Source: Duganella aquatilis (GTDB taxonomy: Bacteria; Pseudomonadota; Gammaproteobacteria; Burkholderiales; Burkholderiaceae_D). From it: 64,000 nucleotides of DNA. The stretch lies in the NCBI RefSeq assembly GCF_009674565.1, contig NZ_WKJL01000018.1:1-64000 (forward strand), in the 5' to 3' direction. The number at the start of each line of letters is the position of its first letter. The stretch's first letter is position 1. The position numbers and the translations under genes were made by a program. Under the pieces are notes generated by a model that was given only the letters and a program-made list of their open reading frames with translations, was not told the origin of the DNA and ran no database searches. Below, one piece after another: positions 1-8,748 of this stretch.

Positions 1-730
1 GGCGCGCCCGGCAGCCCAGCGTCCCGCAGCCCCGGCGCCCGCGCCGCAGGCCCGCTCGTCCGCGCGCGCCGCTGCCGCAGACGACGTTGCCGCGCCCGAT
101 GCTGAATCGACCGCCTGGTTCGACGACGCCCCGGCGCCATCGCGCCCCGCACCAGTCAGCGACGAAGCCATCGCCGCCATGGACTGGACCGCCCTAAAGG
201 CCGCCGTTTCCACCTGCACCCGTTGCACGCTCTGCGAAACCCGCCGCGCCGCCGTCAACGGCCGTGGCGCCGACAACGCAAGCTGGATCGCCATCGGCAC
301 CGCCCCATCGCGCCTGGATGAAAAGGAAGCGCAGGCCATCGCCGTCGAAGCCGGCCAGCTGCTGGACAACATGCTGAAAGCCATCGAGCTCAAGCCGGAA
401 GCCGACGTCTACGTTACCAACCTGATCAAATGCCGCCCAGCCAATCCGGACGGCACCGACCGCGCCCCAACCGCCGAAGAATTCCTGGCCTGCCGTCCCT
501 ACCTGGACCGCGAGCTGGCGCTGACCGGCGCCCAAATGGCCATGACCTTCGGCCAGCTGGCCGCCAAAGGCTTGATGATGGGCCCGGCGGCGCGCGGCAA
601 GGTCATGCGCTACGGCGCCGGCAACCTGCCGGTGGTGGCGACTTACCACCCGGACGATCTGCTGCGCAAGCCGGAAGACAAGGCCAAAGCCTGGGGCGAC
701 CTGTGCCTGGCGAAAGCCAGCCATGGCTGA
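1..730 (+). CDS. Uracil-DNA glycosylase, family 4-like (5' truncated by window)
   Basis: The frame is open from base 2 and ends at TGA 728-730, so the gene begins outside the window. The first ~59 visible residues are an Ala/Pro-rich linker, and the glycosylase core starts near base 179. Family-4 features are present: an N-terminal CTRC pair and two later cysteines (IKCRP, LACRP) that fit a 4Fe-4S cluster, the VYVTNLIKCRP block, and the C-terminal TYHPDDLLRKPEDKAKAW block containing the active-site His. Known role of the family: excision of uracil from DNA in base-excision repair. Odd point: motif 1, usually GEAPG, reads GTAPS, so the usual catalytic Glu is missing. It could be a catalytically altered paralogue. 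The next gene overlaps its 3' end by 8 bp. Confidence 0.85.
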   Translation, partial: ARPAAQRPAAPAPAPQARSSARAAAADDVAAPDAESTAWFDDAPAPSRPAPVSDEAIAAMDWTALKAAVSTCTRCTLCETRRAAVNGRGADNASWIAIGTAPSRLDEKEAQAIAVEAGQLLDNMLKAIELKPEADVYVTNLIKCRPANPDGTDRAPTAEEFLACRPYLDRELALTGAQMAMTFGQLAAKGLMMGPAARGKVMRYGAGNLPVVATYHPDDLLRKPEDKAKAWGDLCLAKASHG

Positions 731-1688
731 CCAGCTGCCCGGCGCGCCAGCCACGCTGCCGCCGGGCGCTCCCTACCAGGCCATCTTCGAAAGCCGCTGG
801 CCGCACCTGAGCAATCCGCACGTGCGCGCGCTGGCATGGCTGCTGGACGCGCCAGACCTGCTCGATCCCGCCGCGCCGCACTGGCAGGGCCGCATCGCCA
901 CGCTGGGTGCACTGTCGCCGGCCACCATCGCCTGGCTGGCCGCGCTGGAGCTCGATCCGTCGCCGCTGGAAACCGCACTCGGCGGCAAGCACTATTCACG
1001 CCTCGGCCTCTACGCCGAGAAGCTGATGGCTTTTTACTTCGCGGAGCACGGCCAGCTGGTCGCCCATGGCCTGCAAGTGCGCGCCGACCGCACCGACACC
1101 ATCGGCGAATTCGATTTCCTGCTGCGCGAAGGCGAAGACCTCGTCCACATCGAATTCGCCACCAAGTTCTACCTGCTCGATGCCGGCAGCACCGGCGGCG
1201 ATTTCAACGGCCTGATCGGCCCCAACCTGGCCGACACGCTGGGCGTCAAGATGCGCAAGATTTTCGACAAGCAGCTGTCGCTGTCGCAGCATCCGGCCGC
1301 ACAGGCCTTGCTGCCGCAGCCGGTCACGCGCGCGCAGGCGCTGGTCAAAGGCTGGCTGTTCTATCCGGACGGCGCGCCGCCGATGCCGGGCATCTCGCAG
1401 CAGCACTGCCACGGTTTCTGGATGACGCAGGCGCAGGCGCAAGACCTGCCGGCGCAGCGCTACGCCATCATGCCGCGCCTGCAATGGCTGGCGCCGCTGA
1501 AAACCGCCGACAGCATCGGCAAGGACGAACTGCTGGCTGCATTGCAGGACGCCGCCGCGCCGGTCATGGTCGCGGCGCTGCGGGAATCAGGGGAGTGGCT
1601 GGTGGAAGAACGCCGGGGATTCATCGTCCCCGACAGCTGGCGCGCGCAAGCCGCGCAGCGCCGCCAGGACGGCGTGCTGCCGCCTTAG
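723..1688 (+). CDS. DUF1853 family protein
   Basis: 321 aa. The start ATG lies within the last codons of the glycosylase gene (ATGGCTGA overlap), which suggests translational coupling. The sequence is recognisable as DUF1853: an aromatic N-terminus with a NPHVRALAWLL block, a central LGLYAEKLMAFYF helix, and GEFDFLLREGEDLVHIEFATKFYL. That last block looks like a PD-(D/E)xK-type core (D and E/K on successive strands), but this is inference. No signal peptide or membrane segment is seen. Function is not known to me. Its steady pairing with a repair glycosylase and the nuclease-like pattern make a DNA-processing role possible but unproven. Confidence 0.75.
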   Translation: MADQLPGAPATLPPGAPYQAIFESRWPHLSNPHVRALAWLLDAPDLLDPAAPHWQGRIATLGALSPATIAWLAALELDPSPLETALGGKHYSRLGLYAEKLMAFYFAEHGQLVAHGLQVRADRTDTIGEFDFLLREGEDLVHIEFATKFYLLDAGSTGGDFNGLIGPNLADTLGVKMRKIFDKQLSLSQHPAAQALLPQPVTRAQALVKGWLFYPDGAPPMPGISQQHCHGFWMTQAQAQDLPAQRYAIMPRLQWLAPLKTADSIGKDELLAALQDAAAPVMVAALRESGEWLVEERRGFIVPDSWRAQAAQRRQDGVLPP

Positions 1689-2947
1689 TGCTTGGCTTCG
1701 CCGATCAGCGCGACCGAGTCGAACTCGCGCTGATTGCGTTGGTGACGGCGCAGGATATACAGCATGGTGCCGGCCAGGAACAGGCCGAACAGCAGAATGA
1801 TGATGTCCAGATTCAGGTGTGCGCGCAGCATCAGCGAGTACACCGCCAGCATCGTCAGGATCGACAGATTCTCATTGAAATTCTGCACCGCGATCGAATG
1901 GCCGGCGCTCATCAGCACGTGGCCGCGGTGTTGCAGCAGCGCGTTCATCGGCACCAGGAAGAAGCCGCCCAGCAGCCCCACCAGCACCAGCAGCGGATAG
2001 GCCAGCTTGACCGACGTCACCATCGTCATGCTCATCACAATCACGCCCATGGCGATGCCGACCGGGATCACCGTCAGCGACTTGCGCAGCGAAATGAAGC
2101 GCGCCGAAATCACCGCGCCCAGGGCGACGCCGATGGCGACCACGCCAACCAGGCTGGTCGATTGCTCATAGGTCAGGTGCAGCGTGCGGTTGGCCCATTC
2201 CAGCACGATGAATTGCAGGGTCTGCGCGGCGCCCCAGAACAGGGTGGTAACGCCCAGCGAGATCTGGCCCAGCTTGTCCTTCCACAGCATGCCGAAGCAG
2301 TTGGCGAAATCGGTGATCAGCTTGACCGGATTGCGCTCCTGGTGGCCGTAGACGCAGCCGGTGTCGGGAATGCGCGTATTGAACAGCGCCGCCAGCATAT
2401 AAATGCCGACCACCACGCACAGCGCGGCCTGGGTTGGCGTCTCGATACCGGTATCGATCAACGGCAGGTCAAAGCCCAGCAGCACCGACGACACGCGGTC
2501 ACCCACCAGCGCGCCGCCCATGACGGTGCCGAAGATGATCGAAATAACCGTCAGGCCTTCGACCCAGCCATTGGCGGCCACCAGTTTTTCAGCCGGCAGC
2601 AATTCCGTCAGGATGCCGTACTTGGCCGGCGAATACACCGCCGCGCCGAAACCGACGATGGCGTAAGCCAGCAATGGATGGACGTGGGCGAAAATCAGCA
2701 GGCAGCCGCCAACCTTGATCAGGTTGGAGATGAACATAACCTTGCCCTTGGGCATCGAATCGGCAAAAGCGCCGACAAATGCAGCCAACAGCACGTAAAA
2801 AAGGGTGAACGACAGCTTCAGGAGTGGCGTGATCCACCCTGGAGATTTCATGCTGATTAACAGGTCGATCGCAACAAAGAGCAGCGCATTATCCGCCAGA
2901 GACGAAAAGAACTGCGCTGCCATGATGGTATAGAAACCACGATTCAT
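1685..2947 (-). CDS. lplT: Lysophospholipid transporter LplT (MFS)
   Basis: 420 aa with about 12 hydrophobic segments from the first residues (MNRGFYTIMAAQFFSSLADN). The N-terminal SSLADNALLF block, the cytoplasmic loop AFADSMPKGKVM and the SPAKYGILTELLPAEKLVAANGW block are typical of LplT. Family role: flipping lysophospholipids across the inner membrane for re-acylation, usually with Aas; no aas gene is in the window. The 3' end overlaps the end of the DUF1853 gene by 4 bp in convergent orientation. It diverges from alr across 134 bp. Length is normal for the family. Confidence 0.88.
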   Translation of the reverse strand: MNRGFYTIMAAQFFSSLADNALLFVAIDLLISMKSPGWITPLLKLSFTLFYVLLAAFVGAFADSMPKGKVMFISNLIKVGGCLLIFAHVHPLLAYAIVGFGAAVYSPAKYGILTELLPAEKLVAANGWVEGLTVISIIFGTVMGGALVGDRVSSVLLGFDLPLIDTGIETPTQAALCVVVGIYMLAALFNTRIPDTGCVYGHQERNPVKLITDFANCFGMLWKDKLGQISLGVTTLFWGAAQTLQFIVLEWANRTLHLTYEQSTSLVGVVAIGVALGAVISARFISLRKSLTVIPVGIAMGVIVMSMTMVTSVKLAYPLLVLVGLLGGFFLVPMNALLQHRGHVLMSAGHSIAVQNFNENLSILTMLAVYSLMLRAHLNLDIIILLFGLFLAGTMLYILRRHQRNQREFDSVALIGEAKH

Positions 2948-3081
2948 TCTGGGATATGCCTGGAAAACTTATCTGGCTTGCTTTATACCATGCTTTGATC
3001 ATAACCCCCAAGAATTGAGCAGTGCGCCTACGGCCGCAGGCGTTAAAATAGCGGCTTCGTTTATTCCGCAGAAAAAGTCGT

Positions 3082-4173
3082 ATGCCGAGGCCGATCTTAG
3101 CAACTATTCACGTTGATTCCATGAAGCAAAATTTGGCGCTCGCCAAGGCCAAATCACCGGGCGCCAGGGCGTGGGGCGTGCTGAAGGCAAATGGCTACGG
3201 TCACGGTCTGGAACGCGCGATGCGCGGTTTCGCCGACGCCGACGGCCTGGCGCTGATCGAATTCGACAACGCCGTCAAGCTGCGCGACCTGGGCTGGAAG
3301 AAGCCGATCCTCTTATTGGAAGGTTTCTTCGGTCCTGCCGACCTGCACACCATGGCGGGCTACGACCTGCAGGCGGCGGTGCACTGCAACGAGCAACTGG
3401 AATGGCTGGAAGCGGCGGCGCCGCAACTGGCCGAACGTGGCATCCGCTTCGACCTGCACCTGAAAATGAATACCGGCATGAACCGCCTCGGCTTTACGCC
3501 GGACGCGTTCGCGGCCGCGCATGCGCGCCTGAGCGCGATTGCCTGCGTCGGCAGCATCACGCTGATGACGCACTTCGCCAATGCCGACGATATCGACCAT
3601 CCGCTGCTGCCGATCGCCGAGCAGATCCGCCGCTTCGAGCAGGGCGCGGCCGGCCTGCCGGGCCTGCGCAGCCTGTCCAATTCGGCCGGCGTGCTGCTGC
3701 ACCAGGATCTGAAGAGCGACTGGGTGCGTCCCGGCATCATGCTGTACGGCGGCTCGCCGGGCGGCGGCACGGCCGATGCGTTCGGCCTGCAGCCGACCAT
3801 GACCCTGACCAGCGAGATCATCGGCGTCCAGGACATCGCCGCCGGCGAGGCGGTCGGCTACGGCAGCCGTTTCCAGGCCGAGGGGCCGATGCGCGTCGGC
3901 GTGGTGGCGTGCGGCTATGCCGACGGCTATCCGCGCGTGGCGCCGGCCGGCACGCCGGTGCTGGTCGATGGCGTGCGCACGCGCCTGGTGGGCCGCGTGT
4001 CGATGGACATGCTGACCGTGGACCTGACCGGCATGCCGGAAGCGCGCCTTGGCAGCAAGGTCACGCTGTGGGGCCGGGGCTTGCCGATCGACGAGGTGGC
4101 CATTTCCGCCGGCACCATCGGCTACGAGCTGATGTGCGCGCTGGCGCCGCGCGTGCCCGTGGTCGAGGGCTGA
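3082..4173 (+). CDS. alr: Alanine racemase
   Basis: 363 aa. PLP-dependent interconversion of L- and D-alanine for peptidoglycan synthesis. The PLP-binding lysine lies in VLKANGYGHG (K35). The second catalytic residue is Y260 in VGYGSRF. The LSNSAG and RPGIMLYG blocks that hold the cofactor phosphate are present, as is the C-terminal GRVSMDMLTVDLT block. Length is normal. Start ATG 3082 follows 134 bp of intergenic DNA; a TAAAAT hexamer at 3044-3049 could be a -10 box but no good -35 was found. radA begins 4 bp after the stop, so the two are probably co-transcribed, as in many Burkholderiales. Confidence 0.95.
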   Translation: MPRPILATIHVDSMKQNLALAKAKSPGARAWGVLKANGYGHGLERAMRGFADADGLALIEFDNAVKLRDLGWKKPILLLEGFFGPADLHTMAGYDLQAAVHCNEQLEWLEAAAPQLAERGIRFDLHLKMNTGMNRLGFTPDAFAAAHARLSAIACVGSITLMTHFANADDIDHPLLPIAEQIRRFEQGAAGLPGLRSLSNSAGVLLHQDLKSDWVRPGIMLYGGSPGGGTADAFGLQPTMTLTSEIIGVQDIAAGEAVGYGSRFQAEGPMRVGVVACGYADGYPRVAPAGTPVLVDGVRTRLVGRVSMDMLTVDLTGMPEARLGSKVTLWGRGLPIDEVAISAGTIGYELMCALAPRVPVVEG

Positions 4174-4177
4174 ACGC

Positions 4178-5554
4178 ATGGCCAAGGCTAAAACCAATTA
4201 CACCTGCACCGAGTGCGGCGCCATCGCCAATAAATGGACCGGCCAGTGCACCTCCTGCCAGCAGTGGAACACGATGGTGGAGACGCTGGCGGAAACCGCC
4301 AGCAACAACCGCTATTCGCAGCCGGCGCATCTGTCGCTGGCGCAGACCGCGCCGGTGCTGTCGCTGTCCGATATCGACGCCATCGATGTGCCGCGCTTCG
4401 GCACCGGCATCGAGGAGTTCGACCGCGTGCTGGGCGGCGGCCTGGTGGCCGGCGGCGTGGTGCTGATCGGCGGCGATCCGGGCATCGGCAAGTCGACGCT
4501 GCTGTTGCAGGCGTTGGCCAATGTGTCGCACCTGAAGAAGGTGCTGTACGTGTCCGGCGAGGAATCCGGCGCGCAGATCGCCTTGCGCGCCAAGCGGTTG
4601 CAAGTCGACGCCCGCGACCTGAAGTTGCAGGCCGAAATCCAGCTGGAAAAGATCCTCGGCACGCTGGCCGACCTGAAGCCGGAAGTGGCGGTGATCGATT
4701 CGATCCAGACCGTGTATTCGGACGCCCTGAGCTCGGCGCCCGGCTCGGTGGCGCAGGTGCGCGAGTGCGCGGCGCAGCTGACACGCGTGGCCAAGCAGAC
4801 CGGCATCACCATCATCCTGGTCGGCCACGTGACCAAGGAAGGCGCGCTGGCCGGTCCGCGCGTGCTGGAGCACATCGTCGATACCGTGCTGTATTTCGAG
4901 GGCGACAACCATTCCAGCTTCCGCCTGGTGCGGGCGATCAAGAACCGTTTTGGCGCGGTCAACGAGCTGGGCGTGTTTGCCATGACCGAGAAGGGCTTGA
5001 AAGGCGTGTCGAATCCGTCGGCCTTATTCCTTTCGCAACATGACAACCAGGTGCCTGGTTCCTGCGTGATGGTGACGCAGGAGGGCACGCGGCCGCTGCT
5101 GGTGGAAATCCAGGCGCTGGTCGACGCCAGCCATCAGCCCAATGCGCGCCGGCTGTCGGTGGGCCTGGAGCAGAACCGGCTGGCGATGCTGCTGGCGGTG
5201 CTGCACCGGCACGCGGGCATCGCGGCGTTCGACCAGGACGTGTTCATCAACGCGGTGGGCGGGGTGAAGATTACCGAGCCGGCCGCCGACCTGGCGGTTT
5301 TGTTGGCGATTAATTCATCGATGCGCAACAAGCCGCTGCCGCGCGGCTTCGTGGTGTTCGGCGAGGTGGGCCTGGCGGGCGAGATCCGGCCGGCTCCGCG
5401 CGGGCAGGAGCGGCTGCGGGAGGCCGCCAAGCTGGGCTTTTCGACGGCGATGATACCGACCTCGAACGCGCCCAAGCAGCCAATCGAGGGCATGACCATC
5501 ATCGGTGTTGACCGAATCGATGACGCGTTCAATAAGCTGCGCGAAATCCAATAA
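4178..5554 (+). CDS. radA: DNA repair protein RadA
   Basis: 458 aa. RecA-like branch-migration ATPase acting in recombinational repair. Domain order: C4 zinc finger at residues ~10-27 (C-x2-C ... C-x2-C), RecA core with Walker A GGDPGIGKST near residue 100, the RadA-specific KNRFG motif near residue 255, and a C-terminal Lon-protease-like domain (EVGLAGEIRPAPRGQERLREA). Length matches the family. It lies directly downstream of alr. The stop TAA at 5552-5554 is followed by 63 bp before the next gene. Confidence 0.95.
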   Translation: MAKAKTNYTCTECGAIANKWTGQCTSCQQWNTMVETLAETASNNRYSQPAHLSLAQTAPVLSLSDIDAIDVPRFGTGIEEFDRVLGGGLVAGGVVLIGGDPGIGKSTLLLQALANVSHLKKVLYVSGEESGAQIALRAKRLQVDARDLKLQAEIQLEKILGTLADLKPEVAVIDSIQTVYSDALSSAPGSVAQVRECAAQLTRVAKQTGITIILVGHVTKEGALAGPRVLEHIVDTVLYFEGDNHSSFRLVRAIKNRFGAVNELGVFAMTEKGLKGVSNPSALFLSQHDNQVPGSCVMVTQEGTRPLLVEIQALVDASHQPNARRLSVGLEQNRLAMLLAVLHRHAGIAAFDQDVFINAVGGVKITEPAADLAVLLAINSSMRNKPLPRGFVVFGEVGLAGEIRPAPRGQERLREAAKLGFSTAMIPTSNAPKQPIEGMTIIGVDRIDDAFNKLREIQ

Positions 5555-5617
5555 CGTTGTATTGTTACGTGTTGTAATCGGTAATAGTATAAATTGTGTA
5601 ACTAGAAGGAAGAGAAA

Positions 5618-5938
5618 GTGTTAGTCGATCAAAGGTCAGGAGCGCGCAAGATCGTGCGTTCGAAGGCAGTCGTGGTGATGGATGGTATGCCGCCCATGCA
5701 GGGGCGCACGCTCGACATCAACGGTAGTGGCCTGTCGCTCACGTTTGACCACAAACTGGCAACCGGGGACGTCGGCATGGTGTCGTTCGAGCTGTTCGTC
5801 GAGGGCAAGGCGCAGGTGTTGAGTTGCCGTTCGCGGGTGAATTACTGCATTTTCAGCGGTGACCACTTCAAGATCGGATTCCAGTTCATGAATCCAGACA
5901 TGGCCACCATGGCCACCATCAATAAATTCCTGCGTTAA
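5618..5938 (+). CDS. PilZ-domain protein
   Basis: 106 aa. Begins with GTG at 5618, chosen because a purine-rich AGAAGGAAGAG stretch ends just upstream. A single PilZ fold is suggested by an N-terminal RKIVR (the RxxxR motif), then DINGSGL in the place of the D/N-x-S-x-x-G loop, and a C-terminal KIGFQFMNP strand. Family role: binding cyclic di-GMP to control motility, secretion or polysaccharide production. The Ser of the second motif is replaced by Asn here, so ligand binding is likely but not certain. Convergent with the citrate-synthase homologue; a long hairpin separates them. Confidence 0.8.
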   Translation: MLVDQRSGARKIVRSKAVVVMDGMPPMQGRTLDINGSGLSLTFDHKLATGDVGMVSFELFVEGKAQVLSCRSRVNYCIFSGDHFKIGFQFMNPDMATMATINKFLR

Positions 5939-5944
5939 AAACCA

Positions 5945-6036
5945 AACCGGGGTCAGAGCCGACATTCGGACACGAACACAACCGTAGCGGTCGCTACGGT
6001 TGTGTTCGTGTCCGAATGTCGGCTCTGACCCCGGTT
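5945..6036. repeat. Perfect 45-bp inverted repeat, convergent-gene hairpin (element A)
   Basis: Arms 5945-5989 and 5992-6036 are perfectly complementary over 45 nt with a 2-nt spacer. The outer end is AACCGGGGTCAG and the middle carries TCGGACACG. The element lies 6 bp past the PilZ stop and includes the stop codon and last 13 codons of the oppositely oriented citrate-synthase homologue. Its form and position fit a bidirectional terminator or a REP/RAYT-type palindrome. A related element is at 54541-54631. Confidence 0.9.
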
Positions 6037-7199
6037 GCGGGCCCGGTGTAGCGGGCGCGTGGCCGGATCAGGCGGTTGGCTTGCACTTGCTCCAGGGCGT
6101 GTGCCAGCCAGCCGACGCAGCGACCTGTGGCAAACAATACAAACGGTGCATCGAAGGGCAGGCCGCAGGCGGTGGTCAGGACGGCCAGCGCGTAATCGAT
6201 GCTGGGCAGTTCGCCGGCCTGTTGTTCTGCTGCGACAGCCAGTTGTTCATGTGGTTGAACTTTCGGTAGCAGCTTGAGCAGGGCTTGCGCGCGCGGATCG
6301 CCGTCCGGGTAGAGCGGATGGCCGAAGGCGGGCAGCGGGCGCTGGCTGATCAGCCAGTGGCGGACGGCGTCGTCGGCGTTGCCGGCCTGCGCCTGGGCGA
6401 CCAGTTCGGCGAAGGCGTTGGCGGCGCCGCCGTGCAGGGGGCCGGTCAGCGTGGTGAAGCCGGCTAGCACGCCGGCCGCCAGCGAGGCGCCGGTGGAGAT
6501 GGCGACGCGGGTGGCGAAGGTGGAGGCGTTCAGTTCGTGGTCGGCCATCAGGACCAGCGTGCGGCGGATCAGGTCTTCGTGCGTTTCAGCGTGCCAGGCA
6601 CGGGCCAGGCGAGCGCTGATGCGTGTGTCGCCGCCGCCTGATCGCTTGCCGACCATGGCGTCCACCAATGTGGCAAGAACGCCCGCCGCCTCCGCCCGCA
6701 GCACAGCCGCAGGCCGGCCCAGCGACGGCGCATCAACAGCGCTGCGACGAGCAAGCGCAAACAGCCCAGCCGCCAGCGCGCCACCAACCACCTCGTCGTC
6801 GCTCACGGTGGCCGTATCGCTGCTGACGGGCCAGATGTCGGCGGCTTCGGCTGGCGTGCATTCCCACAGCAGGGCGGCGATGTCTTCGAGGCTGGCGCTG
6901 TCGGCCAGCGCGGTGGCGTCGTGGCCGCGATAGTACAGGCGGCCGTCGGCGGCGGTGGAGATGGCGGACGGCAGCACCGGATCGCCATACTGCATCGCCT
7001 CGCTGGAGACAATCTCCACCTTGCGCCGCCCATTCGTCCGGCGCGCCATGCGCAGCACATCGTCCCGATGATAGAGACTGCGCCGTACATCCGCCTCATC
7101 CGGCTTGGCGCGGATCTTTCCCCGGCTGACGTTGGCATACAGCGTCTGCGGGCGGACGTTGAGCACATCCAAAGCCTCTGCGGCGGTCATCCAGACCAT
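5994..7199 (-). CDS. Citrate synthase family protein with N-terminal helix-turn-helix
   Basis: 401 aa. Residues ~1-50 (MTAAEALDVLNVRPQTLYAN ... YHRDDVLRMARR) look like an excisionase/MerR-type HTH. Residues ~65-390 are a citrate-synthase fold. All three catalytic positions can be matched: His in GPLHGGAANA, His in AFGHPLYPDGDPRA, and Asp in LPFDAPFVLF. The family condenses acyl-CoA with an oxoacid; the true substrate is unknown. The HTH suggests a DNA-binding or autoregulatory role (inference). It is divergent from a CoA-transferase across 93 bp. The last 13 residues (TGVRADIRTRTQP) are encoded by an inverted repeat, so the native C-terminus has probably been replaced. Confidence 0.85.
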   Translation of the reverse strand: MVWMTAAEALDVLNVRPQTLYANVSRGKIRAKPDEADVRRSLYHRDDVLRMARRTNGRRKVEIVSSEAMQYGDPVLPSAISTAADGRLYYRGHDATALADSASLEDIAALLWECTPAEAADIWPVSSDTATVSDDEVVGGALAAGLFALARRSAVDAPSLGRPAAVLRAEAAGVLATLVDAMVGKRSGGGDTRISARLARAWHAETHEDLIRRTLVLMADHELNASTFATRVAISTGASLAAGVLAGFTTLTGPLHGGAANAFAELVAQAQAGNADDAVRHWLISQRPLPAFGHPLYPDGDPRAQALLKLLPKVQPHEQLAVAAEQQAGELPSIDYALAVLTTACGLPFDAPFVLFATGRCVGWLAHALEQVQANRLIRPRARYTGPATGVRADIRTRTQP

Positions 7200-7213
7200 C
7201 TGCGTTTCCTATG

Positions 7214-7230
7214 TTGACACTTCAAGTCAA
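7214..7230. promoter_or_regulatory. Possible operator between divergent citrate-synthase and CoA-transferase genes
   Basis: TTGAC at 7214-7218 and GTCAA at 7226-7230 form a 5-bp inverted repeat spaced by 7 bp, followed by another TTGAC at 7233-7237. It lies in the 93-bp divergent intergenic region. A site for the HTH domain of the neighbouring citrate-synthase homologue is a guess from position only. Confidence 0.35.
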
Positions 7231-7292
7231 GATTGACGCTGCCGGACCGGCAGTCCTAAGCTGGCGCCAAGGATAACTTACCCGGAGCCGAT

Positions 7293-8666
7293 ATGCCTGA
7301 TTCCCTGCTGAACACCGTGTGGTCCGCACTGGACCTGCCCGCCGCATCGCTGGCGGCCGTGCAACGGGTGGGCGAGGGCGACCTGCCATCGTATTTCCCG
7401 GTGACGGACCTGGCCGCCGCCGCGGTCGGCGCCGCCGGCCTGGCGCTGCGCGAACTGATGGCGGCGCAGGGCGCCCCAGCGGGGCCGGTCACCGTGGACC
7501 GCCGGCTGGCGTCCATGTGGTTTAGCTGGTCGATCCATCCGATCGGCTGGGAGCGCCCGCCATTGTGGGATGCCGTGGCCGGCGACTACGCCACTGCCGA
7601 CGGCTGGATACGCCTGCACACCAACGCGCCGCATCACCGCGCCGCCGCGCTGGCGGTGCTCGGCTGCGCCGACGAGCGCGACGCCGTCGCCCGCGCGGTC
7701 GCCGGCTGGCACGGCCTGGCGCTGGAAGAGGCCGTCGTCGCCCAGGGCGGCTGCGCGGCGATGATGCGCTCGATGGCCGAATGGCAGGCGCATCCGCAAG
7801 GCATCACCGTTGCCAATGAACCGCTGATGGCGTTCGCGCAAGCGGAAACGGCTGGCCGCCGCGAGTGGGCCTGGACCAGCGGCCGCCCGCTGGCCGGCCT
7901 CAAAGTGCTGGATCTCACGCGCGTGCTGGCCGGTCCGGTGGCGACGCGCTTCCTGGCCGGCTACGGCGCCGACGTGCTGCGCATCGACCCGCCGACCTGG
8001 AACGAGCCGGGCGTGATTCCCGAAGTCACGCCCGGCAAGCGCTGCGCGCGCCTGGACTTGAAGCAAGCGGCGGACCGCGCCATTTTCGAAAATCTGCTGG
8101 CCGAAGCGGACGTGCTGGTTCACGGCTACCGTCCGGAAGCTTTGGAACGGCTGGGCTTGGGCGAAGCAGTCCGCCGCCAGCTGAATCCGGGCCTGATCGA
8201 CGTGGCGCTGGACGCCTACGGCTGGAGCGGCCCGCTCGCCGGCCGGCGCGGCTTCGACAGCCTGGTGCAGATGAGCTGCGGCATCGCCCAACATGGCATG
8301 CAGATGCAGGGCGCCAGCAAGCCGGTGCCGCTGCCGGTACAGGCGCTCGACCACGCCACCGGCTACCTGCTGGCCGCCGCCGTGGTGCGCGCGCTGATCG
8401 CCCGTCTGACGGAAGGCCGCACGCTGCGCGCCAGGCTGTCGTTGGCCCGCACCGCAAGGCTGCTGACCGAGGCCCCGGCCGCCGGCCTGGCGCCGCGCGC
8501 ACTGACGCCGCCCAGCGACCGCGACCTTGCGCCGCAGCTGGAGCATACCGAATGGGGACCGGCGCGCCGCTACCTGCCGCCGGTGGCCATCGATGGCGCC
8601 GCCATGGCCTGGGACCGGCCGGCCAGCAGCCTCGGCTCGTCGGCTGCGCACTGGCGCCGGGATTAG
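7293..8666 (+). CDS. CaiB/BaiF (class III) CoA-transferase
   Basis: 457 aa. The core starts near residue 200 with GLKVLDLTRVLAGPVATRFL and GADVLRIDPP, the hallmark of class III CoA-transferases. D353 in QALDHATGYLLAAAVV aligns with the catalytic Asp that carries the CoA thioester intermediate. The N-terminal ~190 residues are less conserved (WSIHPIGWERPPLWD). The family moves CoA between carboxylic acids; substrates here are unknown. Start ATG 7293 has GGAG 8 bp upstream. It is divergent from the HTH-citrate-synthase gene, which suggests a joint acyl-CoA function. Confidence 0.88.
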   Translation: MPDSLLNTVWSALDLPAASLAAVQRVGEGDLPSYFPVTDLAAAAVGAAGLALRELMAAQGAPAGPVTVDRRLASMWFSWSIHPIGWERPPLWDAVAGDYATADGWIRLHTNAPHHRAAALAVLGCADERDAVARAVAGWHGLALEEAVVAQGGCAAMMRSMAEWQAHPQGITVANEPLMAFAQAETAGRREWAWTSGRPLAGLKVLDLTRVLAGPVATRFLAGYGADVLRIDPPTWNEPGVIPEVTPGKRCARLDLKQAADRAIFENLLAEADVLVHGYRPEALERLGLGEAVRRQLNPGLIDVALDAYGWSGPLAGRRGFDSLVQMSCGIAQHGMQMQGASKPVPLPVQALDHATGYLLAAAVVRALIARLTEGRTLRARLSLARTARLLTEAPAAGLAPRALTPPSDRDLAPQLEHTEWGPARRYLPPVAIDGAAMAWDRPASSLGSSAAHWRRD

Positions 8667-8748
8667 GGGTAAAATCCCCGCTTATTCACTGCTTTGGTGC
8701 AAGCGCTCATGTTGCATACTATGTAACCACCAACATGGCGGACCCAAC

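Noticed and set aside
836..2860. 674-codon plus-strand frame across DUF1853 and lplT
   Set aside because: It crosses two well-supported genes in other frames and has Arg/Ala/Gln low-complexity sequence.
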